A DNA stretch of 64,000 nucleotides. Origin: Haliea sp. E1-2-M8 (GTDB taxonomy: Bacteria; Pseudomonadota; Gammaproteobacteria; Pseudomonadales; Halieaceae). The number at the start of each line of letters is the position of its first letter. Position 1 is the stretch's first letter. The translations under genes were made by a program, and so were the position numbers. Where the stretch lies: NCBI RefSeq assembly GCF_030649675.1, contig NZ_JAUTDR010000009.1:103577-167576 (forward strand). Direction: 5' to 3'. The notes below the pieces were generated by a model. The model had not been told where the DNA came from. It did no database searches and was given only the letters and a program-made list of their open reading frames with translations. Positions 43,885 to 53,413 of this stretch are shown here, in pieces.

Positions 43885-44424
43885 TCACGCCAGCAGAATC
43901 CGCAGCCCGATCAAGACCAGTACCACACCGCCCACCAGCTCGGCCTTGCTCTCCAGCCAGGTGCCACTGCGTATACCGATGTACACCCCGGCCCAGCTAA
44001 ACAAGGCCGTTGCCACACCGATCATCAGGCAGGCCAGCAGCGGCCCCACTTCCAGCAGGGTCAGGGCGAAGCCCGCGGCCATGGCGTCGATGCTGGTCGC
44101 CAGCGCCAACAGCAACATCACCCGCTGGCTGATGCGACGGATGTCCTCCTCCACGCCCTCGCCGAAGGATTCGACAATCATTTTGCCACCGATAAAGGCA
44201 AGCAGCAGGAAAGCGATCCAGGGCGCATACACTTCCACCCAGCCCAGCACGCTGGTACCGGCGAGATAGCCAATCAGCGGCATCAACCCCTGGAAGGCGC
44301 CGAAATAGACTGCGCACAGCAACGCCAGCCGCCGCGAACTTTCGTGGGGCTTGGAGCCGAGACCGATGGATACGGCGAATGCATCCATGCTCAGTGCGAT
44401 GGCGAGTAACAGGACTTCGATCAC
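43885..44424 (-). CDS. mntP: Manganese efflux pump MntP
   Basis: A 179-residue membrane protein with six helices and the duplicated acidic motifs typical of Mnt[13 protein letters not shown] in helix 1 and [12 protein letters not shown] in helix 4. It exports Mn(II). A TATAAT hexamer lies on the minus strand at about 44455-44460, 30 bases upstream of the start, but no yybP-ykoY riboswitch could be recognised by eye in the 120 bases available. It converges with the LTA-synthase-like gene. Confidence 0.94.
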   Translation of the reverse strand: MIEVLLLAIALSMDAFAVSIGLGSKPHESSRRLALLCAVYFGAFQGLMPLIGYLAGTSVLGWVEVYAPWIAFLLLAFIGGKMIVESFGEGVEEDIRRISQRVMLLLALATSIDAMAAGFALTLLEVGPLLACLMIGVATALFSWAGVYIGIRSGTWLESKAELVGGVVLVLIGLRILLA

Positions 44425-44544
44425 GAGCCTGTCCTATGGCGTCAGGAGGGCGCAATTATAGGCAAGCGGTGACGACTGCGCCATGGCACGGACACGATTG
44501 CAGCCGTTATCATTACGCCACTGAAGAGAAGCTGCGAGACGTCA

Positions 44545-45480
44545 ATGCAATTGCCCGACACCTGCCCGGAATTGACTGCGCTTGAGTTGGCGAACCCGCA
44601 AGTGCGCGACCTGGCATGGGCCTGCTTTGGCCCTCCCCTGCTGCAGATGGAAATACTGGCACCCGGCAGCGGGGTCACCACCGCCGGCCTGTCCCTGACC
44701 GCCTCCCGGGCCGCCTGGTTGCAGCATCTGGACAGAGAACCCGAGCCGCTTGTCGCGTGGCTGGAGGCCGGAGCTGCCAGCCGCCTGGGCCTGTATTTTG
44801 AGCAGCTGTGGCAGTTCTTCCTGACTGCCGACAGCGAGACCGAACTACTCGCGCACAACCTGCCGGTGCGCAATAATGGCCGGACCCTCGGAGAATTTGA
44901 CTGCCTGTACTACTGCCACCAACGCGCGCGGCCGGTACATCTGGAGCTCGCGGTGAAATACTACCTCGGCTGGCGCTGTACATCCGCGGGGCCAGACCCG
45001 AGTGCGGCAAGGGAGTGGCTGGGACCCAACACGGTGGACCGCCTGGACCTGAAACTGGAGCGCCTGCTACAGCACCAGAGCAGACTGTCGCTTGATCCAG
45101 CGGGCCGTGCACTACTGGCGAGCCATGGACTGGAGCATCCGCTGCGCGAAATCGCCCTGCGCGGAGCCCTGTTCCAACCGGCCGGGGACAGACTGTCGCC
45201 GCCGGCCGGTTACAACCCAGCCCTGCCCCTGCTGCGCTGGTATACGCTGGCGGCCTGGCGGGCCCTGGTGCCGGCGGAAGCGCGCTTCGCCGTACTGCCG
45301 CGGCTGCACTGGCTGTCACCACTGCGGCACGGGACCAATACCCTGGCGCCGGAAGATCTCAGCGCGCAGCTGGAACAGCGCTTCGCCCGCGGCGGCCGGC
45401 CCCAGTTAATTGCCCGGGTGGATGGACAGGGCTGCGAAACCCAGCGCTTTTTCCTGACCGATGGCGACTGGCCGGGCTAG
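44545..45480 (+). CDS. DUF1853 family protein with PD-(D/E)XK-like motif
   Basis: A 311-residue protein matching the DUF1853 pattern. The segment LGEFDCLYY followed by HLELAVKYYL resembles the D...ExK core of the PD-(D/E)XK nuclease fold (Asp in GEFD, Glu and Lys in ELAVK). No function is established for the family. It is cytoplasmic with no signal. It ends with TAG inside the palindrome CTAG at 45477-45480, which also supplies the stop of the convergent flavoprotein gene. Confidence 0.85.
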   Translation: MQLPDTCPELTALELANPQVRDLAWACFGPPLLQMEILAPGSGVTTAGLSLTASRAAWLQHLDREPEPLVAWLEAGAASRLGLYFEQLWQFFLTADSETELLAHNLPVRNNGRTLGEFDCLYYCHQRARPVHLELAVKYYLGWRCTSAGPDPSAAREWLGPNTVDRLDLKLERLLQHQSRLSLDPAGRALLASHGLEHPLREIALRGALFQPAGDRLSPPAGYNPALPLLRWYTLAAWRALVPAEARFAVLPRLHWLSPLRHGTNTLAPEDLSAQLEQRFARGGRPQLIARVDGQGCETQRFFLTDGDWPG

Positions 45481-46958
45481 TCGGGCTGACCCTGCAGATC
45501 GGCCACGTGCCGTCCCGCCAGCCGACCGAAGAAACTCCCGTCCCCCAGCGATATCCCGGAACAATAGCCCTCGCCCCAGCGCGGCAGGCCACAGCTGGTG
45601 CGGCCGGCCGCGTACAAGCCGGGCACCGGCCCGCCATCGGCATTCAGGACTTCGCCATTGGGCCGCGTCAGCAGCCCTCCGAGGGTGAAGCCGGTTGCGG
45701 GGTAGTCGTCGGCACCAAAACTCAGGGCGGCAAAGGGCGGTTCCACCAGGGGCTGCATCCACTTCGCGTCCTTGTGGAATACCGGGTCCACGCCGGCGGC
45801 CGCGTAGCGGTTGTAGGACTCCACGGTATGCACCAGCTCGCCGCCAGGCAGGCCCAGCTCCGCCTCCACCTCCGCCCAGGTTTCCCCCACCGCAGCGATG
45901 TGGATATCCGGGTTGAAATCCGGGCGTGCGAAAATCGCGTTGTCCATCAACAGCCAGGCGCGACCATTGGGCTGGCGCATCAGGTAGCGGGTGGCGCGCC
46001 CGTGGTACACATCCTCATTGATGAAGCGCTGGCCGCGCTCGTTGACAAAAATGCCAAATACCAGGTTATCCGGTGGAAAAGAGGGCTTGGTGGCAAAGAA
46101 CTCCTCCATATGGCTGACCGCGCCACCGACTGACATACCCATGCGGATGCCGGAGCCGTCGTCATTGCCAGCAGTGGTCGGGTACCCCGCGGCCTCCAGC
46201 GCCGCGGGCGCGAATCGACGCAGCATCTCCGTGTTACAGATGAAACCGCCCGCACACAGGATCACCCCCTTGCGGGCGCGCAGATAGCGCACTTCCCCAT
46301 CGATACGGGCTACCACCCCGTGCACCGCATCCACCCCGTCTGCCACCAGGCACAGGGTACGGGCGTTGAAGTGCGCCTCAGCGCCCGCCTCCAGGGCCCG
46401 GGCTGCGAACGCATCCATCACTATGCGGCCGGCACCCATGCCCTCCATCTGCGCTGCGTGGGCCCGCGGTGCCGGTTTGGCCGCCGCGGAAAAAGGCCAG
46501 GCGGCCTCGCTCCCGGACCAGATCAGGGTGTCGTCCGTGACCGGTTCCAGCCACTTGCCGGGCAGGAAGGTGCCCTTGAACGGAATACCCTGGGCGCGGA
46601 TCCACGCGAAGTGGTCGACCGCGCCGTCTGCGTACAGACGCACTTTCTCCGCATCCACGCCGGGGCCGCCGCTCAGCAGCAGGTAATTGAACAGTTCTTC
46701 GGCGTTGTCGTCGAAGCCGGCGGCGCGCTGCACGGAAGTACCCCCCCCGAGGTAAAACTCGCCACCGGACAGGGCCGCACTGCCACCGTGGGTGCCGGCA
46801 ACTTCCAGAATGGTGACCTGCGCCCCGGCGCTGGCCGCTTCAATGGCGGCGCAGGCGCCGGCGATGCCGAAGCCAACAATGATGACATCCGTTTCAATAT
46901 CCCATTGCGGCACCTGGTCAAGGCGGCAGGGCGTGGCGGCGGAGAATCGGGGAGACAC
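45477..46958 (-). CDS. FAD-dependent oxidoreductase (3-ketosteroid dehydrogenase/fumarate reductase-like)
   Basis: A 493-residue flavoprotein of the FAD_binding_2 group. The Rossmann motif reads VIIVGFGIAGACAA (GFGIAG), with the second FAD region GLYAAGRTSCGLPRW and GYCSGISLGDGSFFGR near the C-terminus. It resembles KstD-type dehydrogenases and flavocytochrome fumarate reductase subunits. The start is placed at GTG 46958, with AAAGGAA about 7 bases upstream. The open frame to 47048 lacks a ribosome site. Substrate is unknown. A steroid or other cyclic ketone is one possibility given the P450s nearby. Confidence 0.87.
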   Translation of the reverse strand: MSPRFSAATPCRLDQVPQWDIETDVIIVGFGIAGACAAIEAASAGAQVTILEVAGTHGGSAALSGGEFYLGGGTSVQRAAGFDDNAEELFNYLLLSGGPGVDAEKVRLYADGAVDHFAWIRAQGIPFKGTFLPGKWLEPVTDDTLIWSGSEAAWPFSAAAKPAPRAHAAQMEGMGAGRIVMDAFAARALEAGAEAHFNARTLCLVADGVDAVHGVVARIDGEVRYLRARKGVILCAGGFICNTEMLRRFAPAALEAAGYPTTAGNDDGSGIRMGMSVGGAVSHMEEFFATKPSFPPDNLVFGIFVNERGQRFINEDVYHGRATRYLMRQPNGRAWLLMDNAIFARPDFNPDIHIAAVGETWAEVEAELGLPGGELVHTVESYNRYAAAGVDPVFHKDAKWMQPLVEPPFAALSFGADDYPATGFTLGGLLTRPNGEVLNADGGPVPGLYAAGRTSCGLPRWGEGYCSGISLGDGSFFGRLAGRHVADLQGQPD

Positions 46959-47084
46959 AGGCGCATTCCTTTCATTACGGGCGAGGGTGGAGGGCAATAT
47001 GGCGTCAAAGCCCGGTATTTGCAAAGTCACGCGGCAACCGGCTGGCAACGGTTCAATATGTGATTCCGGAAGGCTGCTACGGCG

Positions 47085-48647
47085 CTAGCGCCGCCCTCGA
47101 AATACCTGCTTGCCGATATGTATCAGGCCCCGGGCCTGGGCCAGTAACTGCGGCAGAGCCGGGCCACGACTGCCCGCCGCTTCCAGGCGCTGGCGATTGA
47201 GCTGAGCCGAGCGCGCCTGCCCCGCTGCTTCCAGCAGCAATTCCTGCAGCACCTCGATATTCCAGGTCGGCTGCGCCGGCGGCAGGGCAATGGCCAGAGC
47301 GGGCTCCTCCGCCTCGAACCCGACTGCCTGGTGACTGTATTCCAGGGCGTCCAGTATGGCTGTGGCCTTGGGATCGTCCTCTGCAGCCAGATCGTAGGGC
47401 GGCTGCCAATCCCCCCGGGGAGGCAGCAGATCATTGTGGGTTGTCACCAGCAGCAGCGGCGGCGGCCGCCGCCGGGGGTTGGCAGCACACCACTCACGCC
47501 AGCGCAGCATGAAATGATGGTCCAGCGCCTTGGCCGGTTTGTTGGCTGCGTTCACCCACAACAACAGGTCGGCCTGGAGGGCGGCCGCCAGCAGATTGTC
47601 ACTGGCCGCATCACTGCCGTCCAGGCCCGGGCTGTCAACCAATACCAGCTCGGTGCCGTTGACCAACTCCAGGGGGTAGCGCCGAAATCCGTCAGTGCTG
47701 GGCAGGCTGTCCACCTCCGCCACTGCACCCGCGCGTAACGTGTTCACCAGAGAGGACTTGCCCGCGTTGACCTGCCCCAATACCAACACGGTCAATGGCT
47801 GCAGGACCTCCGGCTCCGGCGCTTCCTGTTGCAGGCGCCAGGCAGACAGCTCCCGCTCGGATAACTGCAGGTGGCCGCTGTAGAGGTCGATAGCAACCTG
47901 GATGACCTGCTCCAGCAGGTTGAGCTTGAGATTCTGCTGTACCTGCGTGCTCAACTCACCGAGCATACTCCCGGCCAGTCGTGAACCGAGCTCCCGCAGG
48001 ATCCCCTGTGCGGGATTGAGGCCGATACCGGCCAGGCGCAGCCAGGGCGAGCTGCGCTGGTAGAGGCGATGCGCCTGCTCACCCCGGCGCCAATACCGGC
48101 GCAGGTCCGATATTCGCAGGCGCCGCGCCATGGGCAGCTGTGCCAGCACGTCGGCGCGATAGCGATGGGCGCAGGTTTCCAGCATCAACAGGAACTCGGG
48201 CGCGCTGAAGGCGTACTCCGCCTCGGCGTCGTCGGCATGGTAGCAGCGCGCGACGAAAAACAGCTGGTCCATGGCCAGCGCGGGCATCTCTTCCCAGGCC
48301 ACTGCCGCCAGGTCCAGTTGCACAATGCGCTGCCGAGCCCGGTCCCAGACCGCCTCATCCTGGGCTGCCCATTCCGGCCGCGGCGGGAGGTGCGTGACTG
48401 CGGCTGTAGCAGACGGCGCGGCCCCCTTCCCGGGACGCAGCAGCCGGCGCCCCCCCAGCGTGAGCAGAGCCAGCAGGAAAAGCCCGCCGCTGAACCACAG
48501 CATCCAGCCCTGCTGCCACAACCAGACCAGCCCCAGCACCAGCAGCGCGAGGGCGGGCAGCAGCCAGAGCAACAAGGCGGCGAGGTAGAGCTCCGCGCGG
48601 CGCTCACCCAGCTGGGCCCACACTGTGCGCAACCAGTTACTTTTCAT
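47085..48647 (-). CDS. Membrane-associated GTPase with two N-terminal helices
   Basis: A 520-residue protein: two N-terminal membrane helices (about 19-65), a helical linker, then a Ras-like GTPase with P-loop GQVNAGKSS (291-299), G3 DSPG (338-341) and a G4-like THND (403-406), followed by a helical C-terminus. It resembles dynamin-like/YcjX-type membrane GTPases. The start at 48647 overlaps the end of the upstream GTPase gene by 11 bases. The reading to 48704 lies inside that gene. It is the last gene of the five-gene overlapping operon. Confidence 0.87.
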   Translation of the reverse strand: MKSNWLRTVWAQLGERRAELYLAALLLWLLPALALLVLGLVWLWQQGWMLWFSGGLFLLALLTLGGRRLLRPGKGAAPSATAAVTHLPPRPEWAAQDEAVWDRARQRIVQLDLAAVAWEEMPALAMDQLFFVARCYHADDAEAEYAFSAPEFLLMLETCAHRYRADVLAQLPMARRLRISDLRRYWRRGEQAHRLYQRSSPWLRLAGIGLNPAQGILRELGSRLAGSMLGELSTQVQQNLKLNLLEQVIQVAIDLYSGHLQLSERELSAWRLQQEAPEPEVLQPLTVLVLGQVNAGKSSLVNTLRAGAVAEVDSLPSTDGFRRYPLELVNGTELVLVDSPGLDGSDAASDNLLAAALQADLLLWVNAANKPAKALDHHFMLRWREWCAANPRRRPPPLLLVTTHNDLLPPRGDWQPPYDLAAEDDPKATAILDALEYSHQAVGFEAEEPALAIALPPAQPTWNIEVLQELLLEAAGQARSAQLNRQRLEAAGSRGPALPQLLAQARGLIHIGKQVFRGRR

Positions 48648-49779
48648 GCCGGGCCTGTTCCGCCACCGCCGCACCCTGTTGCCGGCCACTGCCCAGGGCA
48701 TCACGGTACAGCGCCCGCATTGCCTGCGGGTCCGGTGCCAGGCCGTGCTCGCGCTGGTACAGGTAATAGCAGGCAGCCCGCCCGATTGCCCAGGTGCTGG
48801 CGTAGCTCACGGACATCGACAGGGCGGTGCCCACGAGTTGACCGTAGCCGGGGACCAGCTTGCCCAACTGGCGGGCACCGTGGCCCAGCGCGTACTTGAG
48901 GGCAACGCTGGATCCCAGGGCGCCGGCAAATTCAGAAAAGCTGCGCCGGTCCCAGACGGTACCGTAGCGCCGCGCCAGGCTGTGCAACAGTTTGCCCTGT
49001 ACCAGCGGCACGGAGGCCAGTCCGACGACCGGCACCGCGTCGCTCGCAGCCGCGGTGGCGGCGTACCAATGTACTTCCGCACGCAGGCGCTGGAAATTGG
49101 TCTGCTCCTTGCTGTCGGCCCGCTGTTGCTGCAACCACAAGCCCAGTTGCGGCAATTTATCCGCTAGCAGCGCGCGCAGTTCGGCGGCGCCGTTGTCCGC
49201 CGCAAAATCCTCACCGACTAAGCTGAAATCCACCAGACAGTTGGCCACAGGGTTACCCCAGGCCGCCTCCAGTGCGGCCTGCTGATGCGTCAGCGTGCGC
49301 AGGCGTCCGGCCTCACCCGCCACCAGGTCGCGGCCGGTATATACGGCCAGAATGGCGTCGGCACCAATATGCGGGAAACGCTTGCGCATCGCCTGCAACA
49401 ACTGCAGGACAACGCTCTGCTCCGGATCGTCCAGGCGAATCACGACCAGCAGGGCATGGCTGCCCGTTCCCAGCTCAGCGACATCTGCTTCCGGGTCATA
49501 CTCCGCCTCGCCCAGGCCGCGGGTATCTATAAACCGCACTATGGGGTGGTCAACCGGGAAATCGTAGGCTCCCGAAGTCGAGGTGCAGGGCCGGAAACCA
49601 TTGCCGATAGCGGCGCTGCTGTCTCCAGTCAGCTGCCGGATCACCGACGTTTTGCCGGCCCCGGTCTTGCCGAGCAGCCAGATGACCGGCAGCGGCAGGA
49701 CGTCGTGCACGGCCTCCAGGGTTTCATCCGCTGGCGGGTTGACGACAGCGGCGTAGAGACGCTCGGCAAAACCCTTCAA
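48637..49779 (-). CDS. GTPase with C-terminal DUF697-like domain
   Basis: A 380-residue protein with P-loop GKTGAGKTS (37-45), G3 DTRG (85-88) and a G4-like TGRD (148-151), then a C-terminal helical region rich in small residues (about 235-350) that resembles DUF697/YcjF. It probably cycles on the inner membrane with the second GTPase. Its ATG overlaps the stop of the HDAC-fold gene (ATGA, 49776-49779), and its own end overlaps the next GTPase. Confidence 0.88.
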   Translation of the reverse strand: MKGFAERLYAAVVNPPADETLEAVHDVLPLPVIWLLGKTGAGKTSVIRQLTGDSSAAIGNGFRPCTSTSGAYDFPVDHPIVRFIDTRGLGEAEYDPEADVAELGTGSHALLVVIRLDDPEQSVVLQLLQAMRKRFPHIGADAILAVYTGRDLVAGEAGRLRTLTHQQAALEAAWGNPVANCLVDFSLVGEDFAADNGAAELRALLADKLPQLGLWLQQQRADSKEQTNFQRLRAEVHWYAATAAASDAVPVVGLASVPLVQGKLLHSLARRYGTVWDRRSFSEFAGALGSSVALKYALGHGARQLGKLVPGYGQLVGTALSMSVSYASTWAIGRAACYYLYQREHGLAPDPQAMRALYRDALGSGRQQGAAVAEQARHEK

Positions 49780-50715
49780 GGCAGCGACGTCCCTGCTGCG
49801 AGCAGGGCCTCCAGGTGCGCCTGCGCACTGTCCGCCAGCGCCTGCAGGTCGTAACCGCCCTCAAGGCAGGACAGCACCCTGCCGCCAGCACTACTGTTGG
49901 CCTGCTCCGCAAGCTGTGCGGTCACCCAGCTGAAGTCCGCTGCTTCCAGCGCCATACCCGCCAGCGGGTCAGCCCTGTGGGCGTCAAACCCGGCGGAGAT
50001 CAGCAGCAGCTCAGGCGCAAAGCTCGCCAGGCGGGGCAGGCACTGTTCCAGCATCACCGCCCGGAAGCCCTCGCCATTACAACCCGCCGGCAGCGGCAGG
50101 TTGATGACATTGGCGGCCGCCGGGCCGGTACCCGAATAGGGGTACAGCGGGTGCTGGAACGTGGAGCAGAACAGGATGCGCTCATCCCCCGCGACTACGT
50201 CCTCGGTACCGTTACCGTGGTGGACATCGAAGTCGACAATGGCTACCCGCTGCAGGCCCCAATGTTCCAGCGCATACAGCGCGGCGATGGCAACCGAACT
50301 GAACAGGCAGAAGCCCATGGCGCGCTGGCGTTCGGCGTGGTGCCCCGGCGGGCGCACGGCACAGAACGCGGCGCGGGCCTCACCACGCAACAACAGATCT
50401 ACCCCCAGCACTGCCGCACCGGCAGCCCGCCGGGCGGGCGGCCAGGGAATGGGGATTCATGTGCGTATCGGCATCCAGCGGATACAGTCCCGAGGCCGGG
50501 CTGCGGGCCTCCAGCCGGCGCACATAGGCCTCTGGATGGGCAAGGAGAAGCTGCGCATCGGTGGCCAGGGGGGCGGCGACCTGGTGCAGGCGGGGGAGCA
50601 GCCCACTTTCCTGCAGACGTGTGTGGATGGCCCGCAAACGGGCGGGCTGCTCGGGATGACCACTGCCCATATCGTGCAGCAGGCAATCATCGTGGGTTAG
50701 ATACGCTACAGTCAA
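49776..50715 (-). pseudogene. HDAC-fold amidohydrolase gene interrupted by a one-base frameshift
   Basis: Two frames together make one class II HDAC-like protein of about 310 residues. The N-terminal part (from ATG 50715) ends at about DADTHMNPHSLAA, and the C-terminal part resumes as ARRAAGAAVLGVDLLL with RPPGHHAE, DFDVHHGNGT and SAGFDAH. One surplus C on the minus strand (in the ggg run at + 50436-50438) separates the frames. Both flanks are intact, with ATGA overlaps to the membrane protein (50712-50715) and GTPase (49776-49779) genes. It may be a true pseudogene, a sequencing error in a GC run, or a programmed shift. The catalytic half has a possible GTG start at 50411. Confidence 0.85.
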
Positions 50716-52550
50716 ATCGGCGCCCTCCCTCCGTCCCGGTACAAGTTGAAAACCTCCCCCTGGCGATGCTCGATGTCGCTGAAGACCTGTCCCGCGATCT
50801 GAGCGTAGTAACTGGTCAGTTCCTGCTTGCGGGCGGTCTTGTACTGATCGAGAGCCTCCAGCAAGTCGTCGCGCATACGGGCCCGGTTGAGCGCTTCATC
50901 AACCTCGTTCAGTGCCTTGTCTGTTGCCAGCCAGACAGTGCCGGCCAGGGCCGGAATACAGGCCCAGGCCATGGGACCGCAGAGCGCCCCGGTACCGCCG
51001 GCCTGCCCGGCTGTCGCCGCCCTGGCGCCCGCCCGCGTCGCCACCCCGGCCATGACGCGCCGCATGCCCACACGGCTGACGGCCATCGCCCCCAGGCCCG
51101 CGGCGGCACGCCTGGCGACAAGGCCCGCGACCGCACCGCCGCCAACCCAGGACTTCTCCGCCAGCCCCGCAAAGCTGGCGTCGGGGCCTGGCGGCACCAG
51201 GCAATGCGTACCCGCCAACCCGGCCCTGACAAAAGCCTCGTGCTCCGCATAAGCCGCCAGCACCCGGCTCTGCAGTTCCACTTGCATTCTGGCATCGGCC
51301 GCGGCAAGTTCAAGCGCCACGGCCTCGTGCACAAACATTTCCACCCGCCTGCCGATCTGGTCGGCCGCGGAGACGTCGCTCACCTGGGCCGCCAGCAACC
51401 AGCCCAGTTGCTGGTACTGTCCAATGATGCTGAAGTTCCAGTCGAGGAAACGTTCGACCCCCTGATCAGCGAAAGTGTAGGCGGCCTCGAAGTTGCTATC
51501 GACCAGACTATTCATGGCGCCACTGAAAGCCTGTTCTTCCGCGAGTAGGCGGGCATTGGCGTCGGCGACAAGCCTGGCCTGCTCCGCCTCGCCCACCACC
51601 CGACAGGGGTCGACGAGCGCGGCAAACTGGCGCAGGTCAATGCGGGTAAAGCCGAGATAGCCAATGCCGAGGGACGCCACGACCAGCGCGAACGCGGCAA
51701 GGGTAGCGCTGTCACTCGACACCTGCCGGGGCCGCGCCTGCAAGCGTACTGCCAGGGTAACCGCCCCCAGCAGTACCGCCCAGAGGGCGGCCACCTTGAG
51801 CGCGCTCCAGAGCAGCACGCCCGCCCAGGCCGCCAGGAAAACCCAGCGGTTGGCGCCGGCGACCGTGGTCGTCACCTGCATCAGGTGCCAGATGCCGGCG
51901 TCCAGCGCATAGGCGATGCCCAGGGCCTGTCCCACCAGCGGCATCGCGGTGGCCGCCGCGCCGCGTTGGAAACCGCTGCCCAGCACCTCCGGCAGCGTGG
52001 CCTGATAGCTTGCCGGGACTTCCAGCCAGACCACCTGCCACAGCGTCAGTGCGATGACCAGCAGTCCGAGGGTGGTCCAGCAGGCCCAGCGCAGGGTGAG
52101 CGGAAAATGATAGGGCGTGGCAAGCTGCGTGCGCAGCAGGCGTGAGGCGAACGCAAAGACAGCCAGGAAGACCGGCACGCTGGCCAGCACGACAAGCCAC
52201 TCCTCGGGCCGGATCGTCGCCCCAAAAAGCAATGCAATTACGGCAGCCGCCAGCGCCGTTACCACCAGCCTCACACGCAGCAGAAAGCCCCGCCAGAACC
52301 AGCGTCTGACCCAGCTCTCCTGCCTGGTCAGCGCGGTCAGATAGGCGTGCCGCTGCAGCAGGCGCAACGGTTCCAGGTACTGGTAGACAACCCAGCCAAG
52401 CATCAGCACCGTCAGCGGCAGGGTCCACGACGTCATTTTCTGCAGTGGATAGACATAGAGGAACGTGAGGGCAGCGACCATGGCCAGCACAGCGGAGGGC
52501 GACAAAATTTGCCTGCCCGGAGCGTCAGCTTCTGGCAATGCATGCCTCAT
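50712..52550 (-). CDS. Large polytopic membrane protein of the GTPase operon
   Basis: A 612-residue protein I do not recognise. About seven to eight hydrophobic segments lie in residues 20-320, then a soluble, partly coiled stretch (about 330-450), an Ala/Gly-rich segment with two more hydrophobic stretches (about 470-550) and a charged helical tail. The Ala/Gly-rich part recalls the membrane-inserting regions of colicin-like or DUF697-like proteins. The ATG at 52550 overlaps the stop of the MtfA-like gene, and its stop overlaps the HDAC-fold start. The tight coupling suggests a complex with the two GTPases. Confidence 0.78.
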   Translation of the reverse strand: MRHALPEADAPGRQILSPSAVLAMVAALTFLYVYPLQKMTSWTLPLTVLMLGWVVYQYLEPLRLLQRHAYLTALTRQESWVRRWFWRGFLLRVRLVVTALAAAVIALLFGATIRPEEWLVVLASVPVFLAVFAFASRLLRTQLATPYHFPLTLRWACWTTLGLLVIALTLWQVVWLEVPASYQATLPEVLGSGFQRGAAATAMPLVGQALGIAYALDAGIWHLMQVTTTVAGANRWVFLAAWAGVLLWSALKVAALWAVLLGAVTLAVRLQARPRQVSSDSATLAAFALVVASLGIGYLGFTRIDLRQFAALVDPCRVVGEAEQARLVADANARLLAEEQAFSGAMNSLVDSNFEAAYTFADQGVERFLDWNFSIIGQYQQLGWLLAAQVSDVSAADQIGRRVEMFVHEAVALELAAADARMQVELQSRVLAAYAEHEAFVRAGLAGTHCLVPPGPDASFAGLAEKSWVGGGAVAGLVARRAAAGLGAMAVSRVGMRRVMAGVATRAGARAATAGQAGGTGALCGPMAWACIPALAGTVWLATDKALNEVDEALNRARMRDDLLEALDQYKTARKQELTSYYAQIAGQVFSDIEHRQGEVFNLYRDGGRAPI

Positions 52551-53380
52551 TGCAGCTTGTCCTCGGGCGCCCGGTACCATTGCGCCGGGTCCACCCGGTA
52601 GTAGCGCCGCAGCAGTGAAAACAGTTCGGGATGCTGCGCACTCAGTTGGTCCGGCAGCTCAAAGAACGTTTCCGTTATCACGGCGAAAAACTCCGCCGGG
52701 GCGCTGGCTCCATAAGGATCGAGCAAGGTCTCTTCCTCCCGTTCGGCCGCGGTCGCTAGGCCCTCATACTCCCGTGTCATCACTCGCACCCACTCATCTG
52801 AATCGCTGGCAGACAGTACCGGGGTGCCGTTCTCGCTGCCGCTCTCGCTGTCGAGTTGATGAGCGAACTCGTGGAGCACGACATTGAACCCATCACCGAA
52901 GTGGTCCAGATCGCGGTCGACGTCCTCCCAGGAGAGGATCACTTTGCCGGCGTCCCAGGATTCGCCCAGCAGTTCGCTGCTGACTTCACTGACGGTGCCG
53001 TCCTCATGCCACTCTTCGCCTTCGCGTACAAACGCACCGGGGTACACCAGAATGTGTTGCAGCCCCGGGAAAATCCGGCTGCTCCGGTTGAGCAGCAGGA
53101 GGCACGCCTGGGCGGCGATCAAAACCCGCATCTCTTCCGTGACATCGAGCCCGCCACAACCGTGGAACTGCTTGTCCGCGAGAAACAGACGCACAAGATC
53201 CTGCAACTGCCGCCGCTCCGCCTTCTCCAGCCCGGCATAGGGCTCCAGTCGCCGCGCCAGCAGGGCGTCCCAGGCAGCGGGAAAAGGCGCGGCCAGGGCG
53301 CGACGACGACGTCGCGCCGGCAGGACGAAAAGCAACAGCGTAGCCAGCGCCACAATCAGCAGCGCTGCCAACAGGCTCAT
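52547..53380 (-). CDS. mtfA: MtfA-family zinc peptidase
   Basis: A 277-residue protein with an N-terminal membrane helix (about 3-20), and the zinc motif HEFAH at 170-174 (VVLHEFAHQLD) with GWSV-like downstream residues of the M90/MtfA family. Escherichia coli MtfA binds Mlc and has aminopeptidase activity. This version is membrane-anchored, unlike the soluble enzyme. It is the first gene of the five-gene overlapping operon, coupled by ATGA to the polytopic membrane protein. Confidence 0.88.
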   Translation of the reverse strand: MSLLAALLIVALATLLLFVLPARRRRRALAAPFPAAWDALLARRLEPYAGLEKAERRQLQDLVRLFLADKQFHGCGGLDVTEEMRVLIAAQACLLLLNRSSRIFPGLQHILVYPGAFVREGEEWHEDGTVSEVSSELLGESWDAGKVILSWEDVDRDLDHFGDGFNVVLHEFAHQLDSESGSENGTPVLSASDSDEWVRVMTREYEGLATAAEREEETLLDPYGASAPAEFFAVITETFFELPDQLSAQHPELFSLLRRYYRVDPAQWYRAPEDKLQ

Positions 53381-53413
53381 GTAGCCGCGGCTCCGGCCAC
53401 ATCCCTGCCCTGC

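Noticed and set aside
44425..44544. Possible yybP-ykoY manganese riboswitch upstream of mntP
   Set aside because: Only a TATAAT-like hexamer is visible. The conserved riboswitch loops were not recognised and there is little room for the fold.
49815..51548. Plus-strand frame of 577 codons
   Set aside because: It crosses the HDAC-fold gene and the membrane protein gene in antisense, so it cannot be a conserved protein.
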